Shown: piece by piece, positions 1 through 10,104 of the stretch
Position numbering within the stretch: position 1 is the stretch's first letter
Layout: each line of letters starts with the position of its first letter
Source: Owenweeksia sp.
GTDB taxonomy: Bacteria > Bacteroidota > Bacteroidia > Flavobacteriales > Schleiferiaceae
Direction: 5' to 3'
DNA: 64,000 nucleotides
NCBI GenBank assembly: GCA_028277105.1
Contig: JANQHO010000008.1
Location: 17,306 to 81,305, forward strand
Notes under the pieces: generated by a model
The model's database searches: none
Told to the model about the DNA's origin: nothing
What the model saw: the letters and a program-made list of their open reading frames with translations, nothing else
Program-made: the position numbers and the translations under genes

Positions 1-3000
1 CTTCCTTTTCATCTTCTCCTTCTTTCCTGGACTGACCGGGTCTTCTGAGTGATCTTTCCCTTCTTCTGCCTCTTTGATTCTGCCCTCCTGAATTTACCTT
101 TTTGAGATAGGGTACCTTATTGTAAAGCGCTACAAGGTTAAAGTTGTTATTGAGCTGAAGGTTTCGATTGTTTTGAATAGTATTACCAAAATTAAGGCTA
201 TCAGGTCCCTCCAAAACTTGCAGGGAGTTAGACGACCAATCGTAATCGCCTGTATAACGGGCAGAAACATTGGCAAAATCAAGATAAGGAAGTTTATTTA
301 CCGGTACCTGCCAGTTAATATTCACTGTTTGATGGTATTGGGTAGGCCGGCCAAAGTCTTCCAGATTATCCCTGATCTCCGCTACATTAGAGTCAGCTGA
401 AGCCGGGCCGTCCAATTCGTCTATCCAGGTATTCATACGGGCATTATAGTCGAGCTTCAGCGACTTGGTAATATCGTATAGTAAACTATACTGCCGGTTG
501 AAGGTAAAAGTCTTGTTATAAGTAGTGGGCAGTTCTATAGAAGGATCATCCGTATTACGCATCCGCATCTCGTTGTAGGAGCGGTTTATGGTTCCTATAA
601 CTGTGAAGTTTCTCGGGTAATAATAAAAGTTAAAATCCCTGATAAGGGCCAGATTCTTATTTCTGGTCCAACTGGCATTCTTAAAAGGTTCTACGGCCTT
701 TGGCCTGGCCTGGTAAGAATAATTCAGGCTACCCATATGATCCACTCTTCGGTCGAAAACTGTGCTGATATTCCTCCTGAAGATCTCACTAAAGGAATAA
801 GTTGCACTGAAGTTCTCAATGTCGTATACCTGGGGGGTTCTTCTATTGTTCTTCCCTTCTTTAGCCACCCGCTCCTTGCGTACATTGGTAAAATTTATGG
901 AACGCCTGCGGGTATAATCCTGGGCTATCTCCCTGAGTTCCTGTTTTTCCTCGTCTGTTTCAAGGTTATTCAGGGCGTCCTGAAATTCAATATCAGGATC
1001 AAGGGGATTGAACTGAGGGTTACGCCATTCTTCACTGGTACCAAAAAACATAGGGATCCTCAAACCGTAATCTTTTGGGAAAAACTTACCTAATTCAAAG
1101 CTAGACTGTAAATCATAAGCATATATCTGTTCTTGTTGTCTCTCCGTTACACTCTGGTCGAGGCTTCCAAAGCCAACAGTGCTCATCCTACCGCTTACAG
1201 ATACGTTGGCAAAATCGGCCAGTTTGGCCGCTACCCTGGCATTGGCAGCCCAACCTCCCCTTTGATCAAATTCGGTAAGACGCAGTTCATTGACCCAAAC
1301 TTCAACACTTTTACTGAGACCATCATCACCCTGGTCACTAATCCTCCGTTTTTTAGGGTTGCGTACACCTATCATCACAGTACGCACATTACTGAGGTTT
1401 GGCGCACCAACTACGGTAATATTTGCCCTTCCTTTATTCACTGTATAAGGTTCGGTTATGCTATTGCCACCACCTCTGTAAACCCTGTCCCGTTCAAGCT
1501 TTACATCTTTTAATTCAGCCAGGGCAAAGTCCATTTCATTAGCGGAAGGCCAAATCAGGTTTGGTTCGTCAGTATTCCAAGGGGTCGCCTGAAGGGGGAT
1601 CTCGTATTCGTAATAGTTTTGGTTATAATCACTTCCCATCCTTATGAAAAGATTTACATCTCCATTGTTAAGTACTGATGTCTCAAGAGCGGCCTCTGCA
1701 TGCGCAAACATTCTGAGGCGCTTATACATCCGCATATCGAAGTTGATATTGCGAAATACCGCCCGGGCACTACCGTCCTGCAAGTCAATGATCCGCAAAG
1801 ACAAAGCTTGCTCATTCTGTTGCTGGGCATTGGTACTGCCAAATAATATCTGGCGGTCAATCCCCGGGGGAAGTACATAGGGTATGGGAACCCGGTTTCC
1901 GTTCTGCTCAATATTTACAGCATTTACCTCAAAAATGGTTTGATCTTCATTATCACTGTCAAAATCGTCACGTGTTGCATCCAGGTTAAACTGGTACCTT
2001 CTCCATTCCCCTCTTATTAGTTCTAAACGGGCAAAACGTACTACTACCGGCCTGGAAAATCCTTTTAAGAACATTCTGATGAAACGGATAGACCTGAAAT
2101 CGGTGATTGGTCCTATGCGGCTGTCAGGAGTAAAAACGGGTATTTTAAATTGTATCCAGCGGGCGGACGGGCGGGTGTTATTGGGCAAGGGCTCAGGAAG
2201 TTCATCAATATTATAGATATCGGTAATATAATTCTGACCCACTTCCCCCAGGTCTCTTTGCCTTAGACTTATGCGATATTGGTAATAAGCTTCTGTTTTA
2301 CTGAGGGTCTGATCCTGGTTAATGTCTTCTATATCGGGAAGGTTGGTGGCAAAAGCAGAAACCCCATCAATTTGTTCAGGGTTACTGTTATTCTCGGGGT
2401 TGTTAAAGTCTTTGTAACGTTGGAGTATGTCTGCATTAGCCTGATCCAGGGAATTTCCGCGGTAATATTGAAAGTTATCAGAACTGGGATCACTATTGGC
2501 AGCCTGATAAGCTCCCGAAGCCGTACCGAACTGCCCCTCTATTCTTTCCAGATAAGACTGACCCGAGGGATCCTCCTTCCAGTTTCTCTCTTCACTATCG
2601 TTTAACAGATCGTAACCTACATCCTGCCTGGCCCGCGCTGCTGCATCATTATCGAAGGCTATAACTGGAGGCCTTACCTTGGGCACATAGCCCCAAAAAG
2701 TAGTGTCGAGTTCCGTCAGGTCCCCGTCAACCGGAAAACCATTTTCTATGGCCTGTTTACCATCTTTGAGAATATCTTCGGATATGCTACCCAGGTTAAA
2801 ATAGAGGTCCCCGCCCTCGTGACCCTCCTCTTCATGGTAAGGAAACAAAATCCAAAACTGGATAAATTCGATGTTCTGCTCTTCAAAATTGGTAGTGGTT
2901 AAGTTACGCATGACCCCACCCCAGCGAGACTCGGGCTGAAGGAGCTCCCCTTCTTCATTTATACCGGCAGAAACTCCGGGTATTCCCTCTACATCATAAT

Positions 3001-5848
3001 TATAGGGGCCTCTTTCATCGGGGTAAAAGGCAAGGTCTAACGTAGGTATGTTCTGGACGCTGGCATTGTCTAAACTGAGATTGGGAAAGACTTCTCTTAC
3101 CAGTACCTGTCGCACATATTGCCCTGACTGTAAATCATTATTTTCCCTGATATTGTCAGGGGTATTGGAACCGCTCTGGTGAAACAGGGGGTCAATACTA
3201 TACCAGGCCAGTTTTGCCCGGTTAAAACCCGATTCTATTCCATTTATTGAGGCTTCCGGAAATTCATCGGGTTGTTTTTCAGGAGTACTGGCCAAGCGCC
3301 AGGCGTTGGGATTTCTTATGTCAATGCTGGTTTGACTGCTTTCAAAATCGTCTAGATAGGTAGTTTCATCTCCTCCTATTTTTATTCCCCGGGGTGAGCC
3401 GGGAATTAACTGGGCAAACTCTCCCTGTACTGTTAAATTGGATTTCTCTTTGGTTTCAATCAAGGGAATGGCATCTACCATCCGGGTCAGGTAAGGTGCC
3501 TCTTTGGTGTATGTTCCATTTAGCCCCAGTATCATATTGGAAATAGGCTCATCTCCTATGTTAACCTTTTGGGTTAAAGGCCTTTCCGATAAGTGTAACA
3601 TGGTAGCACCAATATTTAAGTGCTCATTGAAAGTGTATTCAGCATTTAAACCGGTAAAGGTTTTGGTTTGCACACTGAAAAGAGCATTATTCTCAAAATC
3701 TACCCGGATAGGGGTACCGGAATTGAGGATGCCCTCATCAATAATTTTTACCCTTCCCAAATTGTAGTCCACTGTATACTGAACATTTTCCTGTAGTTGT
3801 ACACCTCCTGCAGTTACCGTAACAGAACCTTCAGGAATATTAAAGGCATTCAATTGTATTTCGCTGCTGGATGATGACTTAAACTGCCCCCTTAAAAGAA
3901 ATTTGTTGAGCTGCGTTTCATTTTGGGCAACAAAGCGGGTTGAGTCATAGAGCTCCTGAAAAACATATTTTTCCCTGGAGGTTTCATCGTTGAGTTTATC
4001 CCGCAGATTCTCACCAAAAGGTTCGAGTACCGGAAAAATAATACGCCCATTCTGCGAATTAATGGTTATACCGGGAATAAAATCAAAAAAGCCATCGGGT
4101 TGAGGGTCGTTATTATTATTAAGGCGATCGAGATCCATCACCCTGAGTAAAAGTTCATCTTTGAGGTTACCGTCCGGTAAGAAGGGAATAGGTGTACCGG
4201 TTTCATCGTTCTGGTAAAGTATCTGCAATCTGAAGTCTTCACTGTTTACCTGAAAGGCGTTAAGAGAATAAACGTTTTTCATCATCAGGTCCCACATAGG
4301 AGCTTTTACATTCAGAATAGTGCTCTTCAGCATTTTCACAATAAGTGTTTTAGGGGGGGCTACACCGTCTGTAGAAAATTCACCTACCTGAAAAGTTCTT
4401 CCACCTGCTGTAAACTGGAAAGCAACTGCCAAAACCTCATCCTGATTTAAAGCAGTGCTAAGTGAAATATATCCCAATTGTGGATGAAAGGTAAATTCTG
4501 ATGGTCTTAGTTTACGGGCATTAGCCAGTTCTGTATATTCTATGGCTTCTTCAAAGCCTGCATTATTAAGTTCAGAATTCACCAATGATATATCCCTAGC
4601 TCCGGGGTATGTCCCTTCTAAATCATTGGGGTTCAATTCATTATTCCTATTGTCGGGAAAACGCTGTGGAGTGGCATTGTCGTAAATATTAGGTCCAGGT
4701 AAACCAGCTGAATTATTGCGGTAAGCATTGTTTTCCCTTTCTCCAAGATCCATAAACGCAACAATATTTCTAATGTCCTCTGTTATCTGGCGGGTGTTGG
4801 TTACCCACACTTCCACTTTCGTGATCTGTACCGGGGAAATGATATTGGGAGGGGTCGAAAGGTATTGCTCATAATTATCGCGAAAGAACTGGGAAAGAAA
4901 AAAGTGGCGGTTAGCTTCATACTGATCGCCCCAAATAGTAAAATCGGTGGTGGTGGCTCCCCCTTGGATATTGATAGAAGATGACTGGCTTCGCTGTTCT
5001 GAAAAAACTCCGGTCAACATAAGCTTACCAAACTGAAACTGCCCCTTTACCCCGAAAAGGCTTTGTGCCCCACTAATTAAACTTGAATTGAGGGGAAGGC
5101 TTACATTACCTAGTTCTATCTTTTTAACAATGTCATCCTCATCACCGGTATATTCTGTTTTCATTTGATTCTCAAAGCTGAAAGTAGCTTCAGTATCATA
5201 ATTGGTAGATAGCTCCAGCTTCTCTCCTATTTTTCCGGTCACATTCATTTGAATACGCTGGTCGAAATCAAAAGTGAAGGTACTCCGGTTGCGCTCTGGA
5301 ATGGCAGGATTATCTATTCTTTGCAGCCTGCCTCCAAAACGCAATTCTGCGTAGCCCTGTGGCCGTATATCAATGGTATTACTACCGAATATACGGCTGA
5401 ACAATTCGCTGTTTACCTGTATCTGGGGAATGAGGGAACTATTGGGATCTCTACCTTCAGCCTCAGCCACTTCATCACTTTGTGTTTTATTACTCCAGTA
5501 ATCCTGTATTTGCTTACGGGCAACATAATCTTCGTATTCATTAGGTTCCATAAACATAGGCGGGCCGTAAACCAGCCCTCCTACTTTTTTAGTAACTATA
5601 TATTGACCTGTTTCAGGATCGTATTCTACCTCTTCAGTATAGTTTGACGGATTATCTAAATACAACCCTCCTGATTCATCATCAAAAGGATAAGGAAGTG
5701 TATCTTTATCGGAGGTGTCTGCAGGAGCTGAAAAAATATCATCAGTATCTGAAAAACTATAATATTTCTTTCCTGAAAAAGCTGAGAGCGTAAATATCAA
5801 CAAGCCCAGCATTATTACAGCTAATATCCTTTTTTCACTTCTTAACAT
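1..5848 (-). CDS. sprA: SprA, T9SS outer-membrane translocon (partial, C-terminus beyond window)
   Basis: The minus-strand frame is open from the ATG at 5848 to the left edge, giving about 1,949 residues. The SprA (Sov) family is roughly 2,300-2,500 residues long, so the C-terminal part lies outside. SprA forms the giant outer-membrane beta-barrel through which type IX secretion cargo passes, and it is needed for gliding in gliding relatives. Residues 7-25 are a hydrophobic export signal. The body is rich in alternating beta-strand segments with the DISLVNSELNNAGFEEA-type blocks typical of SprA. A charged Lys/Arg/Glu stretch lies at the left edge. The start overlaps the ruvA stop by one base (TGATG), which suggests coupled translation. 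Five T9SS-tailed proteins in this window are its probable cargo. The family call is firm. Confidence 0.93.
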   Translation of the reverse strand, partial: MLRSEKRILAVIMLGLLIFTLSAFSGKKYYSFSDTDDIFSAPADTSDKDTLPYPFDDESGGLYLDNPSNYTEEVEYDPETGQYIVTKKVGGLVYGPPMFMEPNEYEDYVARKQIQDYWSNKTQSDEVAEAEGRDPNSSLIPQIQVNSELFSRIFGSNTIDIRPQGYAELRFGGRLQRIDNPAIPERNRSTFTFDFDQRIQMNVTGKIGEKLELSTNYDTEATFSFENQMKTEYTGDEDDIVKKIELGNVSLPLNSSLISGAQSLFGVKGQFQFGKLMLTGVFSEQRSQSSSINIQGGATTTDFTIWGDQYEANRHFFLSQFFRDNYEQYLSTPPNIISPVQITKVEVWVTNTRQITEDIRNIVAFMDLGERENNAYRNNSAGLPGPNIYDNATPQRFPDNRNNELNPNDLEGTYPGARDISLVNSELNNAGFEEAIEYTELANARKLRPSEFTFHPQLGYISLSTALNQDEVLAVAFQFTAGGRTFQVGEFSTDGVAPPKTLIVKMLKSTILNVKAPMWDLMMKNVYSLNAFQVNSEDFRLQILYQNDETGTPIPFLPDGNLKDELLLRVMDLDRLNNNNDPQPDGFFDFIPGITINSQNGRIIFPVLEPFGENLRDKLNDETSREKYVFQELYDSTRFVAQNETQLNKFLLRGQFKSSSSSEIQLNAFNIPEGSVTVTAGGVQLQENVQYTVDYNLGRVKIIDEGILNSGTPIRVDFENNALFSVQTKTFTGLNAEYTFNEHLNIGATMLHLSERPLTQKVNIGDEPISNMILGLNGTYTKEAPYLTRMVDAIPLIETKEKSNLTVQGEFAQLIPGSPRGIKIGGDETTYLDDFESSQTSIDIRNPNAWRLASTPEKQPDEFPEASINGIESGFNRAKLAWYSIDPLFHQSGSNTPDNIRENNDLQSGQYVRQVLVREVFPNLSLDNASVQNIPTLDLAFYPDERGPYNYDVEGIPGVSAGINEEGELLQPESRWGGVMRNLTTTNFEEQNIEFIQFWILFPYHEEEGHEGGDLYFNLGSISEDILKDGKQAIENGFPVDGDLTELDTTFWGYVPKVRPPVIAFDNDAAARARQDVGYDLLNDSEERNWKEDPSGQSYLERIEGQFGTASGAYQAANSDPSSDNFQYYRGNSLDQANADILQRYKDFNNPENNSNPEQIDGVSAFATNLPDIEDINQDQTLSKTEAYYQYRISLRQRDLGEVGQNYITDIYNIDELPEPLPNNTRPSARWIQFKIPVFTPDSRIGPITDFRSIRFIRMFLKGFSRPVVVRFARLELIRGEWRRYQFNLDATRDDFDSDNEDQTIFEVNAVNIEQNGNRVPIPYVLPPGIDRQILFGSTNAQQQNEQALSLRIIDLQDGSARAVFRNINFDMRMYKRLRMFAHAEAALETSVLNNGDVNLFIRMGSDYNQNYYEYEIPLQATPWNTDEPNLIWPSANEMDFALAELKDVKLERDRVYRGGGNSITEPYTVNKGRANITVVGAPNLSNVRTVMIGVRNPKKRRISDQGDDGLSKSVEVWVNELRLTEFDQRGGWAANARVAAKLADFANVSVSGRMSTVGFGSLDQSVTERQQEQIYAYDLQSSFELGKFFPKDYGLRIPMFFGTSEEWRNPQFNPLDPDIEFQDALNNLETDEEKQELREIAQDYTRRRSINFTNVRKERVAKEGKNNRRTPQVYDIENFSATYSFSEIFRRNISTVFDRRVDHMGSLNYSYQARPKAVEPFKNASWTRNKNLALIRDFNFYYYPRNFTVIGTINRSYNEMRMRNTDDPSIELPTTYNKTFTFNRQYSLLYDITKSLKLDYNARMNTWIDELDGPASADSNVAEIRDNLEDFGRPTQYHQTVNINWQVPVNKLPYLDFANVSARYTGDYDWSSNSLQVLEGPDSLNFGNTIQNNRNLQLNNNFNLVALYNKVPYLKKVNSGGQNQRGRRRERSLRRPGQSRKEGEDEKE

Positions 5849-6429
5849 CACAATCTTTTCAGAGTGCTCTTTATCAATTCTTCCAATGATATAGCAGGCT
5901 CTTCCTTAAGAATATTATTTAGTAACTTATTAGTCATTTTTGAAGAATATCCCAACACTTCAAGGGCAGTAGTGGCTTCGCTTACCAGTGATGAGCTGTT
6001 AGCGTTTATAATGCTGCCTGAGCCAGCCTTGATATCAATTTTATTCTTCAGGTCTACAATAATCCGTTCAGCAGTTTTAGCACCGATCCCTTTAACAGAT
6101 TTTAAAGTATCTACATCTTCAGCTTTTATACAGGCAGATACTTCTTCGGGGCTAAGGCTACTGAGAATTACCCTGGCTGTATTGGCTCCCACTCCGGATA
6201 CTGATATCAAAAGACCAAACACTTCCCTTTCATTTTTGTCGTAAAAACCAAACAGTGTTTGTGAATCTTCTTTAAATATGGGATAGGTGAGTAAACAAAT
6301 ATCATCTGCCCCTGTTATTTTGGAGTAGGTATTAAGGCTTATATGTACACTATACCCTATTCCGCCACAATCAATTACAGCATAGGTTGGGTTGAGTTCT
6401 GTTAGTTTGCCTCTAAGATGGTGAATCAT
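5848..6429 (-). CDS. ruvA: Holliday junction branch migration protein RuvA
   Basis: The 193-residue product has the usual RuvA length. It has an N-terminal OB-fold domain (about 1-64), two helix-hairpin-helix motifs (GVGANTA near residue 80 and GIGAKTAERI near residue 115) and a C-terminal three-helix domain that contacts RuvB. RuvA tetramers bind four-way junctions and load the RuvB motor during recombinational repair. In this window ruvB lies 9 kb away in a separate operon with queG. The ruvA stop overlaps the sprA start, so ruvA and sprA are probably co-transcribed. I recall this ruvA-sprA adjacency from other Bacteroidota, but could not check it. Confidence 0.95.
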   Translation of the reverse strand: MIHHLRGKLTELNPTYAVIDCGGIGYSVHISLNTYSKITGADDICLLTYPIFKEDSQTLFGFYDKNEREVFGLLISVSGVGANTARVILSSLSPEEVSACIKAEDVDTLKSVKGIGAKTAERIIVDLKNKIDIKAGSGSIINANSSSLVSEATTALEVLGYSSKMTNKLLNNILKEEPAISLEELIKSTLKRL

Positions 6430-6518
6430 AGGCGCAGCTTGGTTTTTAAGCTTATATAGTTAGCAGGTCAGCTTAAAGAACGCCAAAAATAGAAATTTCA
6501 TATATGGTAGAAATAAAA

Positions 6519-6545
6519 AAAGCCGTGTTATTAGAACACGGCTTT
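6519..6545 (-). terminator. Rho-independent terminator after the 238-residue T9SS cargo gene
   Basis: An 11-base perfect inverted repeat, AAAGCCGTGTT with AACACGGCTTT, encloses a 5-base loop. Read on the minus strand it is followed by a T-rich run. It sits 24 bases past the stop codon of the gene at 6569-7285. Confidence 0.85.
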
Positions 6546-6568
6546 GTATTTGTAATAGGTTGAATTAT

Positions 6569-7285
6569 TTAACGGACTACCAGCTTTTTGGTCTCGATAG
6601 TTTTACCGTCTTCCTTAAGCTCATAGAAGTATACCCCAGGAACTAATGAAGACATATCAATCCGGTACTCTTTAAAATCATTGGAGAGTTGTTTATTAAC
6701 CACTGTTTTACCTACGATGTTTTTAATGGAAAAAGAGCGGTTTTTAGCATTTCCTTCATACTCTACGGTAAGCCAGTCATCAACAGGATTGGGGTAAACT
6801 GAAACAATACTGTTTTTTTTAGCCTCGCCTATACTGAAGTTTGGAGTAACGGAATAAGTAATTGTATATGTAATGCTATCGTTAGGATCGTTGGCATCAA
6901 AAAAGACATATGTTATAGGCCCGGATAAAGCATTACCATCTCCGTCAGGATAAACGTGACCGCTAAAGCCGCTGTATATCTCGCCTGCTTTAATCATTAT
7001 TTTAGATGGTGATACCGAAACCACAGGATCAAAACAGATATCCCAGCAGATAGCATTGCTGTCTGTTAGGGCATTGTAATTTGCGTCTATCCTTTTAACC
7101 CTGTATTCTTTATCAGTAGAACCTACATTCATTACCTCAACGTATCCCGGTATATCAGTAGAGGTATAAGCATTACCGTAAACAATAGAATCACCACTGA
7201 CAATTGCCAATGATTGAGCTACAATAGCTAAAGGAGCTCCTAATATAATAGTTAGTAAACCTATTCTCATAACAAATCTTTTCAT
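6569..7285 (-). CDS. Secreted protein of unknown function with T9SS type A sorting tail
   Basis: The product has 238 residues from the ATG at 7285; a TTG one codon upstream is possible but less likely. It has a signal peptide ending near VAQ (about residue 24), a roughly 130-residue beta-rich middle that I do not recognise, and a C-terminal T9SS sorting domain. That domain starts at about residue 162 with VYPNP and ends in KKLVVR. Such proteins cross the inner membrane by Sec and the outer membrane by the T9SS, then usually lose the tail and are attached to the surface or released. A TAACTTTG box (-7 type) lies at 7293-7300, very close to the start. A terminator follows the gene. The middle segment resembles small extracellular beta-sandwich modules, but no function can be assigned. 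Confidence 0.85.
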   Translation of the reverse strand: MKRFVMRIGLLTIILGAPLAIVAQSLAIVSGDSIVYGNAYTSTDIPGYVEVMNVGSTDKEYRVKRIDANYNALTDSNAICWDICFDPVVSVSPSKIMIKAGEIYSGFSGHVYPDGDGNALSGPITYVFFDANDPNDSITYTITYSVTPNFSIGEAKKNSIVSVYPNPVDDWLTVEYEGNAKNRSFSIKNIVGKTVVNKQLSNDFKEYRIDMSSLVPGVYFYELKEDGKTIETKKLVVR

Positions 7286-7426
7286 CAATTAACAAAGTTA
7301 ATAAAATGTATCACAGCTTATGAGTCGTTCTGAAAATAATTTTCTATTCAGGTTTTTCTTGGCCCTATTACCCGCTATATCAATTCTTTGATTCTACTGA
7401 ACAGCCCCCCTTATCTTTTGCAAAAA

Positions 7427-7458
7427 AAAGAAGGTATTCCGTGTGGAATACCTTCTTT
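7427..7458 (-). terminator. Rho-independent terminator after the Omp28-like T9SS gene
   Basis: A 14-base perfect inverted repeat (AAAGAAGGTATTCC with its complement) encloses the loop GTGT. On the minus strand it ends in a run of T. It lies 44 bases past the stop of the gene at 7503-9533. Confidence 0.88.
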
Positions 7459-7502
7459 AGCGATAGTAATGTTTAAACTATCTTAACGATAGCAGTAAGG
7501 TT

Positions 7503-9533
7503 TTAATTTACAACTAACCTTTCAACTTTTTTGTTGTTTCCGATAGTGATCTCAGCCATGTAAACACCGGCTTCCAGATTCGATAAATCAACGGGAAGTC
7601 TGTGTTTTCCCATTTCCAGGTTACCCTCGAATGGAGACGCCACCAGTTTACCGCTTAAGTCAGTTAAGCTAACAGATACGTACTCTTCATTTGTCAACTC
7701 AAGCTCTACATTAGTATAACCTTTAGAAGAAGGGTTGGGGAATACCTTTACAGTAGATAACATTTTATCTTCGTTTACAGAGATATAGACACTGTTCTCA
7801 ACTTTGATATCATCGATGTATACATTATTACCAAAATCACTAGTACCGTGAAAACGAACCAGTAGTTCAGGGCTGTAGTTATAAGCATTCAGATCAATAT
7901 AGGCATCGGCCCATTGCGAAGGTATTGGATAGAAGTCTCCTGTACTGAGTGGTGGAGCAGTGGCTAAGTCAGCTCCGGCTTTACTCCAAACTGAAGTCCA
8001 GTTTTCTCCGCAATCCTGTGATACTAACACTTCAAGAGCATCATTTTCATCAACCCATTGAGCATAAGCGTATGAAAACTTGAGGGAATTACCGTATGAC
8101 GTGCTCAGATCAAGCTTTTCAAATACCAGGTCTATCTCTGTTCCTGCAGAAATTTGAGAAAATCTGAACCTGTATGATTTAACAGAATTTCCATGACCTC
8201 CAAGTTCCCAATTAACAGAGGAATTGATGTTCTTATCTACGACAAAAGCAGGAGCTAATTCTGGGTTGATTTGAATAGCATTATTAGGCGCTGGAGCCCC
8301 TAAGTTGTAGAATTCAAAACTTTCAAAATGATAAGTAGAGAAAGGATTAGGATTAATTGTAACTATATCATCTGCTCTATCGGAATTGTTATTTGATACA
8401 ACATCGATGTACTGGGCTACATTATTCATGGAAACCTCAAAACTGATAGTATTGGATCCTGCTACTAATGTTTGAGGGGCAAAAGTAACTACCTGAGTGC
8501 TGTTAGCCGCAATATTGGTAATCCATTGAGTAGTTGGAGTACCGTTAAAATACAGAACAGCTTCACAGCTATCGATGGCAAAACTTTCATTATTTTGAAT
8601 AGTAAACTCAGGAGTTATTGAGGTCTCGCAAAGGCTTGTCGTAGCAGTAGACATACTGTTAACCGCTTGAACATCGGCAGTTGACATTCCAGCCGGCAAG
8701 TCTAATGTAATGGGGCCTTTGGCGCCTGTAACAACTTCTTGTTGGGTCTCTGTAATAAAAGCAACAACTTCTAACTCACCAACAGAAACAGGTATACCGT
8801 TTATTTCATCAGGTATATTCCATGTATATTGGTAACTACCAACCACACTGGTAGCAGTAGGTATGTCAACCCCCCACTGTCCGGTCAACAATTCGCGTAA
8901 CATATGGTTGTGGTTGTAATTTCCGTTGGGCAGAACCTGATCAGGATTGCCATTCATACCGGTTTGGGGTCCCTGAACATTATTTTGCAGTACTGCTACG
9001 TTTAATTTAACAGTAGCACCAGGTGCAGCAGCTGTAAAATAAGTTTCTACATCTACTGTAAGCACTTTATTAGCATAATCGATCACACCTTCAAGAGCTA
9101 TATTAGCATAAGAAGCTTCTGATATTACCGTTCCACCGGTTGTTGACCAGCTACCCCTGCTTTGAGCAGTTGCACCTGCTGGTGATCCTTGCTGCTCAAA
9201 ACCAGGAAAATTTCTTCGGTTAATGGTACCTGCAGGATAACCAAATAAACCAGATTGACCGGCTATAGCTGCGCCCCACTGGGTGCGAAAATCGGGATCA
9301 CTACCATTTGGATCAGCGTATCCTCCGGTATGTATATTGATCAATACTACGTCACCGGGATTGGCGTCTGCAAACTGTTGAGCCAGGCGGTGACCATCGG
9401 GACAAAAAGTACAATAAATACCGGTGAATTCTTCTAGAACGGCATTTTTGTTTTCAGCAGAAGTGCTGACTGGCAATTGTGCCATAGCTAAGGTTGTACA
9501 CCCTGTAAACAATAGGAGTAAAAGTTTTTTCAT
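7503..9533 (-). CDS. Omp28-like thioredoxin-fold surface protein with T9SS sorting tail
   Basis: The 676-residue product has a signal peptide (about 1-19, ending AMAQ), then an Omp28-related head. The head starts with VLEEFTGIYCTFCPDGH, giving a CxxC pair at Cys41 and Cys44, and later has the GPQT...HNHMLR block shared with the lipoprotein at 12347-13162. The middle (about 390-580) is a jelly-roll-like domain with MAM/lectin character ending NNVYIDDIKVE. The C-terminus is a T9SS type A tail from about residue 591 (FPNP at 598-601, ending ERLVVN). It would sit on the cell surface. Omp28 is named after a Porphyromonas gingivalis outer-membrane protein whose chemistry is not established. The gene is divergent from the TlpA-Omp28 operon across a 570-base gap. 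Confidence 0.85.
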   Translation of the reverse strand: MKKLLLLLFTGCTTLAMAQLPVSTSAENKNAVLEEFTGIYCTFCPDGHRLAQQFADANPGDVVLINIHTGGYADPNGSDPDFRTQWGAAIAGQSGLFGYPAGTINRRNFPGFEQQGSPAGATAQSRGSWSTTGGTVISEASYANIALEGVIDYANKVLTVDVETYFTAAAPGATVKLNVAVLQNNVQGPQTGMNGNPDQVLPNGNYNHNHMLRELLTGQWGVDIPTATSVVGSYQYTWNIPDEINGIPVSVGELEVVAFITETQQEVVTGAKGPITLDLPAGMSTADVQAVNSMSTATTSLCETSITPEFTIQNNESFAIDSCEAVLYFNGTPTTQWITNIAANSTQVVTFAPQTLVAGSNTISFEVSMNNVAQYIDVVSNNNSDRADDIVTINPNPFSTYHFESFEFYNLGAPAPNNAIQINPELAPAFVVDKNINSSVNWELGGHGNSVKSYRFRFSQISAGTEIDLVFEKLDLSTSYGNSLKFSYAYAQWVDENDALEVLVSQDCGENWTSVWSKAGADLATAPPLSTGDFYPIPSQWADAYIDLNAYNYSPELLVRFHGTSDFGNNVYIDDIKVENSVYISVNEDKMLSTVKVFPNPSSKGYTNVELELTNEEYVSVSLTDLSGKLVASPFEGNLEMGKHRLPVDLSNLEAGVYMAEITIGNNKKVERLVVN

Positions 9534-10104
9534 CGTAATTGTATATTAATTCAAAAAACAGTGAATATCAAAATTATGTAAAATTTTTAATCCTGGGTAT
9601 TTTCTTACATCAAAAATGCCTATCACTGCCCTATTACCTAGTAAAAGATGATATTAGGTCTCTAAACCGCAGTATTATCCTTATTTACCGGTAGATCAAG
9701 ACTAAAGCTGGTAAAAAAAGTAAATGAGCCTCGTTATTTGCAATATGGATTATTCACTACTTTCATCTCGGATCAAAATTCTTACAAAACACTGAATTAC
9801 AATTATTTAAAAACATTATTCACATAGTTTAAAATGAATTGGAAGTAGTTCAGTGAACAAAATCATTGTATCTGTTATATTTGTCAGTTTATGAGCAATC
9901 CAGAACCTATCCTAACATCTCAACCCTTCTTCAGGAAGTATAAATTCTTAACATTTAACTAAAATATAAATGATACTATAAGTGTGGCTATTCCTTACCA
10001 ACTCCAATCAAGGAGACTCAAATCCACTTTGGATATTTAGGCTTTATATTTGTGATATCTCAGTGTTAAACTGACCGTTATCTTTCATTTAATTCAAAAC
10101 AACA
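9534..10104. other. 570-base AT-rich non-coding gap between divergent Omp28-like and TlpA-like genes
   Basis: No convincing gene is present. Three -7-like boxes of the Bacteroidota type (TAnnTTTG) are visible. One is on the minus strand some 30 bases upstream of the Omp28-like gene (TAATTTTG). Two are TATATTTG on the plus strand, at 9876-9883 and 10045-10052; the second lies 53 bases before the tlpA-like start. None has a well-spaced -33 TTG/TTTG. A 23-codon reading frame (9891-9962) begins right after the first plus-strand box but has no recognisable product. Confidence 0.5.

Noticed and set aside
173..5647. Many plus-strand open frames across the left 5.6 kb
   Set aside because: They lie opposite the long sprA frame and encode no family-like sequence; they are shadows.
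9891..9962. 23-codon reading frame placed just after a TATATTTG box in the long gap before the TlpA-like gene
   Set aside because: It has no recognisable product, no ribosome binding site and no well-placed -33 element; likely chance in AT-rich DNA.
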